Origin: Fonsecaea monophora
Lineage: Eukaryota > Ascomycota > Eurotiomycetes > Chaetothyriales > Herpotrichiellaceae
Reading direction: 5' to 3'
DNA: 64,000 nucleotides
Assembly (NCBI RefSeq): GCF_001642475.1
Contig: NW_019174011.1
Location: forward strand, 1-64,000
In this document: piece after piece, positions 19,988 through 30,167 of the stretch
Numbering within the stretch: position 1 is the first letter of the stretch
Layout: each line of letters begins with the position of its first letter
The notes under the pieces: model-generated
Seen by the model: only the letters and a program-made list of their open reading frames with translations
The model's database searches: none
What the model was told of the DNA's origin: nothing
Made by a program: the position numbers and the translations under genes

Positions 19988-22045
19988 TCACAAATCAGGT
20001 ACGTATTCTTCATAACCATCTAGACAGATTAGTCCAAAAAACACCCGTCTTCTGCATTTCCTACCCTTCCTTGAACCATCGTCGGCTGTAGTGGTTTGAG
20101 TTGCCGTAACACTACTAACGCTCGTGGTGAATGTTGGCGCTCGTGTGACGGTGCCTTCCGTTGTTGTCGAGGCGTCAATGGCAGTGCTTGTGACATGGTG
20201 ATGGTGGGACTTGGATGAATCATGACAACCCCAGAAATAACCGGGTGTCTTGCATGTGTGCTTCTTATGTGGTTTGGCGGTTCTTGTGGCACTCGGATTC
20301 GATAATGTCGAAGATGGAGATGGCATATGTGTATTCGACGTAGTATCACGACATCCCCACCAACCTGGGTGCTCGCAGGTAGACGATGGGTCGTGCGTGG
20401 CAGAAGCAGGGACAGATGCGGTGGACGAGGTTGTTGTTGGCGCGAGCGTGGTTGTTGTTACCGTGACATTGACTTTCTCGTTGCACCCAAACCAGCCTGG
20501 TGTAACGCAACTTGTGGTCGTGTAGGTTGTGGTAACCACCGGTATCGATGTAGTCGTAGTCGCTGTTGTAGTCTCATCTAGACATCCCCACCAGCCTGGA
20601 GTTTTGCATGTGCTCGTTCTTGTGTACGTTGTTGAGCTTGTGCTAGTTGTCCGGGTGGTCGTCGTCGAGTCCGAGCCATTGCTCTCAAAGAACTTCCAAT
20701 TGAAGCAATCCACGCACTCATCGTCAGGTTCACAAGTGGGGACCGTCTGGTACATTTTGATCACATTGTCGATCACATTGTGGATCTTATGGTTTCCTAT
20801 TCCCACACGCCAACCGTAGTCGCTCACAGTATCGTATACACATTGTTTGCCAGTATGGCACTGGGATTCCATGGCGTATCCACCCAACGTGCACGTTGCT
20901 GTGGCACCATTGCAGGTTCCCATAAAGACTGGATCCGCCGTGTTTCCGAAGTGATAGGCCCCGGTATATTTTGTGCGTGGTCTGTTGGGATTTGACGATG
21001 GGGGAGCCGGAAGGCCGAGGCGCTTTGCTGCAAGATCTTCGCCAGGCGCTTCAAATGTTACGGTTGGCAGACCAAATGTGAGACCAAGGAGGCTGGTTAC
21101 TGCGCCGCCAAGGGAGTGACCTGCAAGCCAGACGTTCGAATCTGGGTATAATTCCGTGACGTTGGTATACAAGTCGATTGCAGCTCGATAATACCGGTTC
21201 TCTTGTCTCAAGGCTTGGACTACACATGTCCGGTTACAAGTATACGTGCCGGTCTGGCAGTCGCAGACTTGATGCCAGAAGTATGAGCCACCTTGAGCAC
21301 AACAGCAAGAGAAAAAGAGGTTGTCGTTTAGCTTGTCCTTGGTGGTAGTCCCATCTCCATCAAAGACGGCAGGAGAAGTCCCCTTGAGACTAATGATGAC
21401 TGTTTCGTTGCCTTCGTTGGCAAATATATGTCCCCTTAAACCGTCGCCTTCCCATCCAAATGGTGTAGATCGGTTATAGCCTTGGTTGACATCTTCCCAA
21501 TCTCCTTCGCCAGGGCCTGGGTTATATGCGTTGGCTGCCATTATCGCCAGGTTGAGTACCGTGGGCTTGTGCTCGATATTGGGTCCCACCACCTCGTCCA
21601 GTGTCCACTGCGAAGCGTCAAGCACAGCCGGACTGCCTGTGTATCGAGCATGTTGGAGATATCTCTCAACGCTCGGCGCTTGCCTGTCAACTAGTCGCTC
21701 AATCTCAACAGAGTCAGAACGCAGGGTGAAGTGTGGCGGCGGTTGGAGGGAAGACGTCTGGACATGGTCATCGTCTTGGGTGAGAAGGACGGGCGCCTGC
21801 GGGCTAAAATCGTAGCGTTTGTGCAGATTAGGATCTCGATAGGTGCCTCGATGGAAAATGTGTCTTAGTGTAAAGTCATGAGTGTCTGATTCTTTCGGTA
21901 CTGGCACTGGATACCAGGGATCAATGGCGGCGGGGAGTTTGGCCACAACGATCGAGGGGGTTAAGGCGAGGAAGGACAACAGCATGCTCGCTGTGATTCT
22001 GCTGCCCGATGTGCAAATCCTATCTCTTTGTTTCCGAGTCTTCAT
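19988..22045 (-). CDS. atg15: Autophagic-body lipase Atg15 with C-terminal Cys-rich repeats
   Basis: Intronless, 685 residues from the Met at 22045; the frame extends upstream without conserved content. A basic N-terminus is followed by one hydrophobic anchor (about 20-36, MLLSFLALTPSIVVA), as in the type II Atg15 protein. The lumenal part holds an alpha/beta-hydrolase lipase domain with the nucleophile elbow GHSLGG near residue 308, many Cys residues and several N-glycosylation sequons. Atg15 reaches the vacuole by the multivesicular-body route and breaks down autophagic and Cvt body membranes. After residue 470 there are four modules of Cys-x2-Pro-Gly-(Trp/Tyr) ending in Gly-Cys, near 480, 511, 556 and 597, joined by Thr/Ser-rich linkers. 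The tail ends in a basic patch and a second Cys motif. It is divergent from the VPS9 gene. Confidence 0.93.
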   Translation of the reverse strand: MKTRKQRDRICTSGSRITASMLLSFLALTPSIVVAKLPAAIDPWYPVPVPKESDTHDFTLRHIFHRGTYRDPNLHKRYDFSPQAPVLLTQDDDHVQTSSLQPPPHFTLRSDSVEIERLVDRQAPSVERYLQHARYTGSPAVLDASQWTLDEVVGPNIEHKPTVLNLAIMAANAYNPGPGEGDWEDVNQGYNRSTPFGWEGDGLRGHIFANEGNETVIISLKGTSPAVFDGDGTTTKDKLNDNLFFSCCCAQGGSYFWHQVCDCQTGTYTCNRTCVVQALRQENRYYRAAIDLYTNVTELYPDSNVWLAGHSLGGAVTSLLGLTFGLPTVTFEAPGEDLAAKRLGLPAPPSSNPNRPRTKYTGAYHFGNTADPVFMGTCNGATATCTLGGYAMESQCHTGKQCVYDTVSDYGWRVGIGNHKIHNVIDNVIKMYQTVPTCEPDDECVDCFNWKFFESNGSDSTTTTRTTSTSSTTYTRTSTCKTPGWWGCLDETTTATTTTSIPVVTTTYTTTSCVTPGWFGCNEKVNVTVTTTTLAPTTTSSTASVPASATHDPSSTCEHPGWWGCRDTTSNTHMPSPSSTLSNPSATRTAKPHKKHTCKTPGYFWGCHDSSKSHHHHVTSTAIDASTTTEGTVTRAPTFTTSVSSVTATQTTTADDGSRKGRKCRRRVFFGLICLDGYEEYVPDL

Positions 22046-22524
22046 ATTGATGTGCTGATGGTACGTGACTGAATCGGGGTGCAGGGGAGATCGGAGTTGA
22101 TGAAGATGGGATGTTTGAATGACTGTTGACTGAAGTTGGCTCGGGCCAGTGGTGGCTCGGTGGATGGAGGCGAGGATGGGTCTGGAAGGCACTGACGTCG
22201 AGCCCGACCGGGGAGGGCAACTAAACCACTTTCTATTATTCGGTACATTACCGAATCCACCAAACCCGTCAATCACATGCGTTGTTGGCTCTTGTTCAAC
22301 AGTCAACAACGAAACGACGCACCACGAATCCTCTACGGATGAGCCGGCTCTGGGGTCATTTGCGACTCCTAGGCACCGGATTGTTTATAGTTTCTCTTTG
22401 GAGTAAAAGAATGCTCTTCTAAGATCTCCCGCGCCGGCTGCCTGAGACAGGCTGACAGCACAAATACAGTACTGGTCTGTTCACTATTTCCACTCTCGAG
22501 ACCATCACGTCTCAATCTTTCATC
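22046..22524. promoter_or_regulatory. Divergent promoter: atg15 / VPS9 gene
   Basis: 479 bp between divergent start codons. The atg15 frame stays open through part of it, but the residues there are low-complexity. No known site is clear to me. Confidence 0.45.
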
Positions 22525-24903
22525 ATGTCGAGGGATTTCTCAACGGGATCAACCAAGTCGAGACCCTCTGCTATCTCCACGAAATCCTTCACTCGTTACG
22601 AGCCTCCTGCTCCCTCGTCCCCCGCTGGTAGAAATAGAGCTAGCACCATCCAAGCCGTCACATCTCTGAAATCCCCCAAAAAGCAGGACTCTTCACCAGA
22701 GGACATATTTGAAAAGCCTATAAATGAAGAAGATGAACCGCCATCCCCGGACCTGGGGCGGGCCAACAGCCTTCCAGATCGCTTCGACGAGTTGCCCATA
22801 GAATTGGCAAGCCTGACCGACAGATTCATTGAGTCCCTCAGTGCTAAGATATACAATGAACCGCCGACGATCGACCAGTTGTCAGAACTATTCCAGGAAT
22901 TCTATGCTCGAGCATCCGGAGCAATCTCCATTCACATTTCGGCCCTCAAGTCCCGCCTCCACCGAGACCAGTCGCCGACACCTTCCAAGCCCTCCTCACG
23001 CTCCAAACCTCTGCAAAACAAGCCTTCGAGTGATTCTCTGGCGCCAGTGGACCAAAGAGGAGGCTCTCAGCAGATGTTGACCGCTTCCGAGGTCACAGAG
23101 AGACGCAAGCAGAGGAAACTGCTAGAGTACAAAAGGATTGTCCTGGAAGAGGCAGTGGAGAAAAGAGTATGCGAGAAGGTTTATGACAAAATATGGAGAC
23201 ACAAAAGTACTCTGGATGAGGTCAGAGACGAGAAGCTAAGATCAAAAACAGCAGCATTAGCATTGGTAGGGATAGGCTTGAAGGACCTGGGTATTGATTG
23301 GAGCGAAGACACTGAAAAGTCGGCCGAAGATGTCCAAGCCTCACTGGCTCCTGCGCGAGAGAGCCTGGCTAAGATGAACGAAGAGCACTATCCGCTGGGG
23401 AAATTGCAGCACCTCACAACCGCCCATAAAGCTGTGGTTGATACTCTTTACTCAATACACCCTTCCTCATCTTCGGCCGACGAGATCCTGCCAACCCTGA
23501 TTTACACATTGATCACGTCACCAGTGGAAGGTATCAACATAATTAGCAACCTTTATTTCATACAGCGGTTCAGAGCAGCACCAAAAATCGATGGCGAGGC
23601 GGCCTATTGCCTCACAAATCTGGAGGCCGCGATTACTTTCCTAGAAGATGTCGACCTGGCGAGCCTGAGGGCAGACGAATTGCCAGAAGGCCCCAAGAAG
23701 AGTCCATCCCAACTAGAAGGAGATGGGAGTTCGGATAAGCTTGAAGAATTTCCCTTGTTGCCTGAATCAGGCCCTGCTTCCGCGTCTCCTACCACAGCGA
23801 CCTCTACTTCGAACGCTACGGGCACATCAATCAAATCGGGTCAAACTTCCTCGATCGTCAAAACGCTTTCCGAAAACTCCACGCCCACTCCTGCTACACG
23901 ACATCAACGCACATTCTCTGACCTTCTTCAGCCCATAAGCAGTGCGAATGAAGCCGTTCGTTCCACGGCAGAAGAAGGCTTCAAGAATATTTCCAGTAGC
24001 CTGGACAATAGCTTCAAATTTCTCCTTGGGAAATTGAAGGAACGAGGCAGTGAAGGTCCCAACACTGAAGTCATCCTTCCCAAGACGCTGGACGAAGCGA
24101 GACAACTCGTCAATCGACCTTTAACTCCGGATGAAGACGATCATGCGTTGAGCGAGTCAAGTTCCGTGCATGACGGACAGTCTGGCTCCATTCCCCCTAA
24201 CCTGACAAAGACTGAAGAGAAATTACTCGGCTTACTAGGAGGCCGAAAAGCAGCTGTACGGGAGCGAAGTGTGGACAGCACTCAGAGCAATGGAAGCGGT
24301 ACCGGGAAACGAATGAGCTTTCTTTCAGGAACCACGAACTCGCCCCCTAATGATCCTGCTACAACAACAGCAGGCGGTCCTCCCCAAAAGCCCACAACAT
24401 CAGCAACACAACCAGCGACCACCAATCCTCTTGAGACAGTAAAGAATTTCGGCAACAGTCTCAATCCAATGAGCCATATAGGCTCTGCATTTGGAGGCGC
24501 TTTTGGACGATTCGGTGGCAGAACAGCTGCTGCATCGGCTTCTCCACCTGCCGCACAGACCCCTCCTACGCCGACGATAGTTGTGGCACAGGAGAACAAG
24601 GAAGACTCGACAGAGGAGAAAAATAACCCAATCCGCGAAGCCGCCCTGCGATTGCCAGACAACGATGAATTGGTGACCATTAAGGCCGCACCACCTATTA
24701 CAAGATTCATGAAGGTGGTGGATGCGAAAGAATTAAGGCTTGGTGAGGTGCAAGAACTCCTTGCAGATTACCGGCGACTTGCAAAGGTGCTGGGAAAGCT
24801 GGTGACGAAAGCTCAGGACGATGCTGAGACAGACACAGGCGAAGCAAGTGACACTGCTGGGGCTGGGCAGCAGTCCACCGCCAGCGAGAAGAGCAAAACT
24901 TGA
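22525..24903 (+). CDS. VPS9-domain protein, putative Rab5/Ypt51-type GEF
   Basis: Intronless, 792 residues. The first 110 residues are Ser/Pro-rich with acidic patches. A charged helical region (about 190-260) leads into a VPS9 domain (about 285-380) with the core HYPLGKLQHLTTAHKAVVDTL, then SADEILPTLIYTLI with the conserved Asp, and GEAAYCLTNLEAAITFLE with the conserved Tyr and last helix. VPS9 domains exchange nucleotide on Rab5-type GTPases and drive endosome-to-vacuole traffic. The layout, with long disordered flanks and no CUE domain visible, is closer to yeast Muk1 than to Vps9. The final 60 residues form another helical segment (IKAAPPITRFMKVVDAKEL onward). Function is inferred from the domain; the exact partner Rab is unknown. 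Confidence 0.85.
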   Translation: MSRDFSTGSTKSRPSAISTKSFTRYEPPAPSSPAGRNRASTIQAVTSLKSPKKQDSSPEDIFEKPINEEDEPPSPDLGRANSLPDRFDELPIELASLTDRFIESLSAKIYNEPPTIDQLSELFQEFYARASGAISIHISALKSRLHRDQSPTPSKPSSRSKPLQNKPSSDSLAPVDQRGGSQQMLTASEVTERRKQRKLLEYKRIVLEEAVEKRVCEKVYDKIWRHKSTLDEVRDEKLRSKTAALALVGIGLKDLGIDWSEDTEKSAEDVQASLAPARESLAKMNEEHYPLGKLQHLTTAHKAVVDTLYSIHPSSSSADEILPTLIYTLITSPVEGINIISNLYFIQRFRAAPKIDGEAAYCLTNLEAAITFLEDVDLASLRADELPEGPKKSPSQLEGDGSSDKLEEFPLLPESGPASASPTTATSTSNATGTSIKSGQTSSIVKTLSENSTPTPATRHQRTFSDLLQPISSANEAVRSTAEEGFKNISSSLDNSFKFLLGKLKERGSEGPNTEVILPKTLDEARQLVNRPLTPDEDDHALSESSSVHDGQSGSIPPNLTKTEEKLLGLLGGRKAAVRERSVDSTQSNGSGTGKRMSFLSGTTNSPPNDPATTTAGGPPQKPTTSATQPATTNPLETVKNFGNSLNPMSHIGSAFGGAFGRFGGRTAAASASPPAAQTPPTPTIVVAQENKEDSTEEKNNPIREAALRLPDNDELVTIKAAPPITRFMKVVDAKELRLGEVQELLADYRRLAKVLGKLVTKAQDDAETDTGEASDTAGAGQQSTASEKSKT

Positions 24904-26138
24904 GACGTATGTATAATGGTTGCAATATTTCTCTGTCCACAAGGATATCTAGAAGCCCGCCTGGGCCGATGGACATTGTGAGCCAAATTTTCGGCAAATA
25001 CGGGCCTTTGGGAGTGACTGGGTCTGCAGAGTATCACAAGTCCGCCTATGTCACTTTGTTGGTGATACATATCTGGATCCTCCCACCGAGATAGTGCAGT
25101 ACTTTGCCGGACTGGCATGGTTCGATTGAGCCATTTCGAGGTCTTCGCATATCGGCAAGTTGAGAGCCTGGTGTCAGCCTTGTCACGAGAGCTGCACACC
25201 CATACGTCAACCACGAGACTCGAGCTTCAATACTTGAGAATTGGTTGCTTCAACGACCAAACAGCCCGTTCCGAACAGAAGGGCGTTCATGTTTACGGCA
25301 TCAGGTGGTCGATAGATTGGGTTGAACCCAGGCTGCAATGCCTCTGAGGGCTCGATGGCAACAGGAGCAGGTCGACTTAGACCAAGCGACAGTCGGTCCT
25401 TTGCGTATGCCTCGACGCTGGTCGGAGCAACCAGGCTTTGAATCAGTAGGAGAGAGACGGGGCAATGGCTCCGTGTGGCCATGACAGGGTCACAGCCAGC
25501 TACCGGGTCCTTGATACCCGGACAGACTGAATAGATATAGACTGCCGGTGTGGAATTAGCACGACACTGAAACAACCCACCAGAGTCAGATTCCACAGTC
25601 GACCACATCTACTGTACAGAGTAGTCCTTCATTGCTCTTCGTATGCCTCTTGTACTATACAAAAAGGGGCACGTATAAGAAGTATCACGACCTATGTATA
25701 CAGTCGAAAGGCATGACATGAGATAGCTGAGCCCACAAAGGTACCTAGGTATTAAGTAGGTGTGAGGTATGAGGTATCAGGTATTATGTATCTATGGATC
25801 TATGTATGCATCTATGTAAAGTCGTGAATTTTGAATTTTCGAGTCGTCGTCGAGTCGTGCCGTTTAGGTGTAGGTAGGTAGAGCAAACCCTATCAAATTA
25901 CTTTTCTTTCCTTCTCGTTTCCTTTTCCCTTCAATTCCTGTCCTTTCTTTTTTTACTTCCGTCGTAACTTCGTGGTATTAATGCCTTTTCTCCGTGGTCC
26001 AAGGATTGGTCTGAACTGGGACCAGCTCCCAGCTCTCGCTCAAAATGTTTCCGCTTGGTTTGTTGTGTTGTGTTGTACAGTTTTGACCTCCTTCGGTCTC
26101 GCTCACTCCCTCTGTTCCCGGGGAGAGAAGGGTCTGAA
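24904..26138. other. Convergent gap between the VPS9 and Ecm11-like genes
   Basis: 1.2 kb. A minus-strand frame at 25207-25608 (133 codons) has protein-like composition, but I recognise no domain and do not call it. Around 25737-25815 are many short GGTAT/TATGTATC words and a GGTACCTAGGTA near-palindrome, probably a 3'-flank repeat. Confidence 0.45.
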
Positions 26139-27777
26139 TTACTTTGCGGGCGATTTCCCCCTGATCAATTCTCCGCCGCCTTTCTTGAGGCCGGCCAATT
26201 CCTGGTCCACATCCCCGCGCTTCACCTCGACCTGCTTCTCCCTCTTCTTGACCTCGAGCTCGAACTTGAGGGCGATTTTCCGCCGCTCCAGCCGCACGGT
26301 CATCAGCCTCTGCACGTCCGCCTTGAACTTCTCCACGAACCATTCCGCCGTCTGCTCGCGATCGGCATCGGTGAGGGATTTGAACAGGTTGCGTTGGTCC
26401 TCAGGACGCATTTTGGTCAGATTCGTGAGTTTGGTGGATAAAGTCAGCGGGGTGCCGTTGGCGTCAAGGGCCGGTTCCGGCGCCGTCCATCGTGGGTCTT
26501 GTGTGAATGGGATGGCGTCCAGGTCCGCCATGGACTTGGTTTGGAGGACTTCCGGGTCAAAATCTAGGTCCAGCTCTGCGCGGTGACGCTTGGACGTAAG
26601 TCGTGGAGAGTCCGGTTCGGTTGCTGCTGGAAACTGCTCTTCGTCGGATGACGACTCATGAAGCGAGGACATCTTAGACGAGAAGGCTGGGGGGTGCACA
26701 AGTGACGCATGTGGTTGGGGCATCTGAATGGTTGGACGAAGGTTGTCTGGCAGAACCATCTCTGGTTCTTTCTCGAGCGATTTGTAGACATTGAAGCGAT
26801 TGATCTGTTGCCGACCGGATGGCTCGACCACGACAGGGGGGGCAATTTCGCTGAATGACTTTCTGTGCTTTGGCGAAGAGCGCCTCGTTGAATCTTCGTG
26901 CCTATGGCTCCTTTTCGCTTTCTCCTTGCCACGCTTTGATGTGGTCTTGACTTCAGATGCCATTCGAGTACGCGAGGGCGTGTTCTCCACGATAGATGTT
27001 CCTTCGATGTCGCCATCCGGATCAGACCCTTGAGTTTGATCGTCTTCCCCATAGTTTGCCGGGTCATTGCTGGTGTGGCTGGACCGTTTACCGTGCACTG
27101 GTTCAAAGCCTCGTCTGACTCTCTCCGCATCCGCCTGGGCTTGCCAATCGTCCGGGAGCCCCAAGTTCTTTGCACGTTCACCAAAAAGTAATTTTGAACC
27201 GTCAAAATTATGCACGGGAGGGTGGAAGGGAGCGTCGGCGTTGTTCCAGATAGGGGGCATGCTCCCATTATGATGGAAGCTGAAGGAAGGCTTCGTGCGT
27301 CCGGTCTTCTCTTCGGCCACGCTCAGCGAGTCGTCAAAATGGATGCTTTGGGTGTCGTCAAATGCCTAGAGTTGGGTCAGTGGATGAGGCCATCTCCAAG
27401 GGGTAGCAATCTGTACAGACATTGTGACGGTGTTCAACGGAATGGGAAAATATGCTGTGCTGCACCACCGTCGGCTCCTGTGCTTCAGCACCCTGTCCAG
27501 CCAGCTGAGCGAGCTTTGAATTCGAAATTGTCAGCGTATTGGGCACGTCCAGCTTCAACTTTGCAGCGTCCCGGCGACTGATGACCTCCGCATTTTCCTT
27601 GTTGTGGCCGGCTTGCTGCAATTTGCGACGGGCTTCATCATGTCGCTGCTGCGATCTTTCCCGGCCGGAATTTGGCTGCGGCGTCAATGACCGCTGTTCT
27701 GGGCGGCTCTGATGAGTGACGGATTCACGATTTTGGACGTATTGCTTAGCATTCACTTTATCGCTGACAAGAGGCAT
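26139..27777 (-). CDS. Ecm11-like protein (putative meiotic chromosome-axis / synaptonemal factor)
   Basis: Two exons (27777-27421 and 27365-26139) joined by a 55-nt phase-0 intron with CTGAC branch point; 527 residues. Most of the protein is Ser/Arg/Lys-rich and probably disordered. The last 140 residues form an ordered helical region: LDLDFDPEVLQTKSMADLD, then KMRPEDQRNLFKSL and REQTAEWFVEKFKADVQRLM, then a long charged helix. The pattern of a small acidic motif followed by a W-F-x-x-K-F helix recalls the C-terminal Ecm11 domain. In yeast, Ecm11 is a SUMO-modified protein needed for synaptonemal-complex assembly. I assign this by pattern memory, not by alignment, so it is moderate. A coiled-coil nuclear protein of another family remains possible. 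Confidence 0.58.
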
Positions 27778-28274
27778 CTTGCATTGCCAGGGAGTCGACT
27801 TCAGAGTAAAGTTCAAGCCACTATTCAAAAGATGAAATGGGTTTGTGCTCGAGGCTAAAAGTGAACAACGCACCGAATTGTGGCCGCGGACTTTGTCGCG
27901 TTAGAAACGCGAAAACACGTGCTTCTAATGTACATCTGGACTTATTATGTGTGGCATTTTTTGACCTCATAGTGATCATGTCTAGTCAATGAAGGACTCC
28001 ATGTATGTACCAGGTACCTCGTACCTATGTAGATGCCTGACAAGTCGAGTCTGTGCGAGGTACAAGGTGCGTTGCACATCCTACCATAATGTCATGTTCG
28101 ACATATCACGCGCTACACAGGTATTGAATGATGGTTCATCAGATGTCAATTTCATAGTATCATGGTGTCTTCGTCAATGAGCGTGTACCCAAATATTCGG
28201 CTGGCGTGCCTGCTTCAAGGAGAGATATTGCAAACGCACTTCCCACACAGTCTGGTGCAATCACTAATTGCATG
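27778..28274. other. Gap between the Ecm11-like gene start and the PAS gene end
   Basis: 497 bp with the promoter of the Ecm11-like gene and the 3' end of the PAS gene. It includes a GTACC-rich cluster at 28008-28030. No gene seen. Confidence 0.5.
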
Positions 28275-30167
28275 CTATCCAGCAGAGCCAGAAGAAGAGC
28301 CTGCAGCAGAGGCTCCCCCAGAGCCTGTGCTGGGCCCCGAACTGGAATGCGACCTTGTTGTTTTCTTTCTCCTGCCATCCTCATTGCCGCCATCCACTCC
28401 ATCATTCCCTTCTCCCCCAAAGGCATCCTGATGAGCTCTTCTCTTGGGTCGTCTCCAGGGCGTCATTGTTGGTGCTCTCTTCCAGAGCACTTCATCATCA
28501 CTGCTGCCCAGATCCTCGTCTTTCTTCATACCACTTGACCCGGCAGAGTCGGCAAATGGGCGATGTGCACTGCCCAAGAAGCCGTTATACAACTCATTCG
28601 CTTTTGAGTCAACATCCGCATTAGGGTCCCAGATAGGAAGACCGTCTGGAGGCAATGCCTCCGGAGAGGCTGTGCCCCGAGCATACTGCGCGAGAGAACC
28701 GTTGATGCCTGTAAGCGACCAAGCAAAAACTGCAACTTCTCGAATGGCATTCATGAAATCAGACTCGGACGGGTCCGTCATTGGGAAAGAAGTAGCGGGA
28801 GCCACAGTCGTTTGCTGTATAGTGGGAGGCATGACCGGCTCCGGAGCCCAGGGAGATGCAAACAGTCCGTTGGCGTAAAATGGCGCCTCGGTCGCTCCAA
28901 GAGTATGTGGGACCAATGGTTTCGCACGGCGAAGAATGACAACAAGTCCATCTGATGTACAGGAAACGACGGCTTCAAGCTCCAGTCGTTCTCCATTGAC
29001 ATTTGCTGCCTCGGTCTGTTGTGGAGCTGAAACCTGATGAGGCTCGGGGTCGGACTCAGCCCCATTCTCGTTGACAACAAGATCGGTGCCTGCACCGGAA
29101 GCCAATGCATGACCGCCATCGTGACCGTTCACTTGAACATCAGGTGCCCCATTTCCTGGGGGCTGTAAAACTCCATCGACTTGAGAATTAGAAGCCTCTC
29201 CAGGAGCTCCCTGCGCCTGAGAATTAGTGACATGTGCAGCAGCTTGAGTCTGGCGAGGAGTTGGAGCATCCCCCATCGAGACACTAGAACCAGAACCAGA
29301 GCGCGTGTCAGTCCCTAGAGGAACACCACCGTCGTCGTCTTCGTCACTCTCGTCACCAATGGACTCGCCGTCAGGCCTATCGGTTTCTTGAAGAGGATTG
29401 TGGTACCAGAATCTCAGGTAGGCAATAGAGTCGTTAGCTTTGGCGCTTTCAATGCATTTGACAGCATCTTGAAGGCACGCTTGTTCAATACAATGGTAGA
29501 AGCTCCTTCCAGTCAGGTCTGATGGTTGGAGACCCAAGATTGCGGCAACGCCATTTGTGGCGTACATGACGGTGGAGGTACGTGAGAAGCGGTTGAGAAA
29601 GAGTGCTGCCCTCGGCTCCGGGGTGTGAGCAGATGGTTCATCGTAGAACTTGCTGGACAGATACGACAACATGTGGTACCTGGGGTCCCGGGGGGAAGAG
29701 GAAAAGATTCGTCGGATTCCAGCTCCATCTAGCGCTCTCTCTGTATAAATCAGTCATAATGCTTGGGATCAAGAAAGTGGAAAGTCCTCGTACGTCTTGC
29801 TTTTGGTCCCCGGCGGTAGATCGCAGTACTGGCGACAAGGACATCATGAACCACAGTGAACACGCATTCACAACCAACCCAATGACCATCCTTATGCCTG
29901 ATCCGGCAATAGTTCATAACAGCCGCCTTGTCAAGATTGATGCCACGGTCATGAACTGCCCGTGCAAAGGGGATCTCGTCTGGGTGAAAGTAGTCCCAGC
30001 ATGGTCTCCCCGTCACCTCATGAGGAAGGTAGCCCAGTATGTCCTCGACCGAAGCGGAACAGTACTTGATTCGGGCATCCTGGGATAGATCTGTGAGGGG
30101 TCTCAGTAAAGTACGCACTGAATGCCAGAACTTACTGACCGTGGATGGTAATGAAAACGGTCTCCAT
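28275..30167 (-). CDS. PAS-domain protein with a long acidic, disordered middle
   Basis: Three exons (30167-30140, 30090-29794, 29740-28275) give 596 residues. A first PAS fold (about 5-105) starts METVFITIHD and includes ILGYLPHEVTGRPCWDYFHPDE and RHKDGHWVGCECVF. A second PAS-like fold (about 140-230) includes MYATNGVAAILGLQPSDLTGRSFYHCI. No Cys of the LOV photocycle motif (NCRFLQ) is present, so it is not an obvious blue-light receptor. A long acidic and Gln/Asn-rich middle follows, then a conserved-looking stretch (DFMNAIREVAVFAWSLTGINGSLAQYARG) and a basic tail with RRPKRRAH that could be a nuclear signal. No GATA finger or kinase domain is seen. PAS pairs usually sense ligands or mediate dimerisation in regulators; the role here is unknown. 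Confidence 0.72.

Noticed and set aside
22046..22309. Longer N-terminus of Atg15 starting at 22309
   Set aside because: The extra 88 residues are low-complexity, whereas the Met at 22045 gives the expected short basic stretch before the membrane anchor.
25120..25140. GGTTCGATT next to TTGAGCC-like bases, resembling a tRNA T arm
   Set aside because: No matching acceptor strand, A box or anticodon stem lies upstream.
25972..26586. 204-codon plus-strand frame over the Ecm11-like 3' end
   Set aside because: It overlaps the coding strand of the Ecm11-like gene in antisense and shows no domain.
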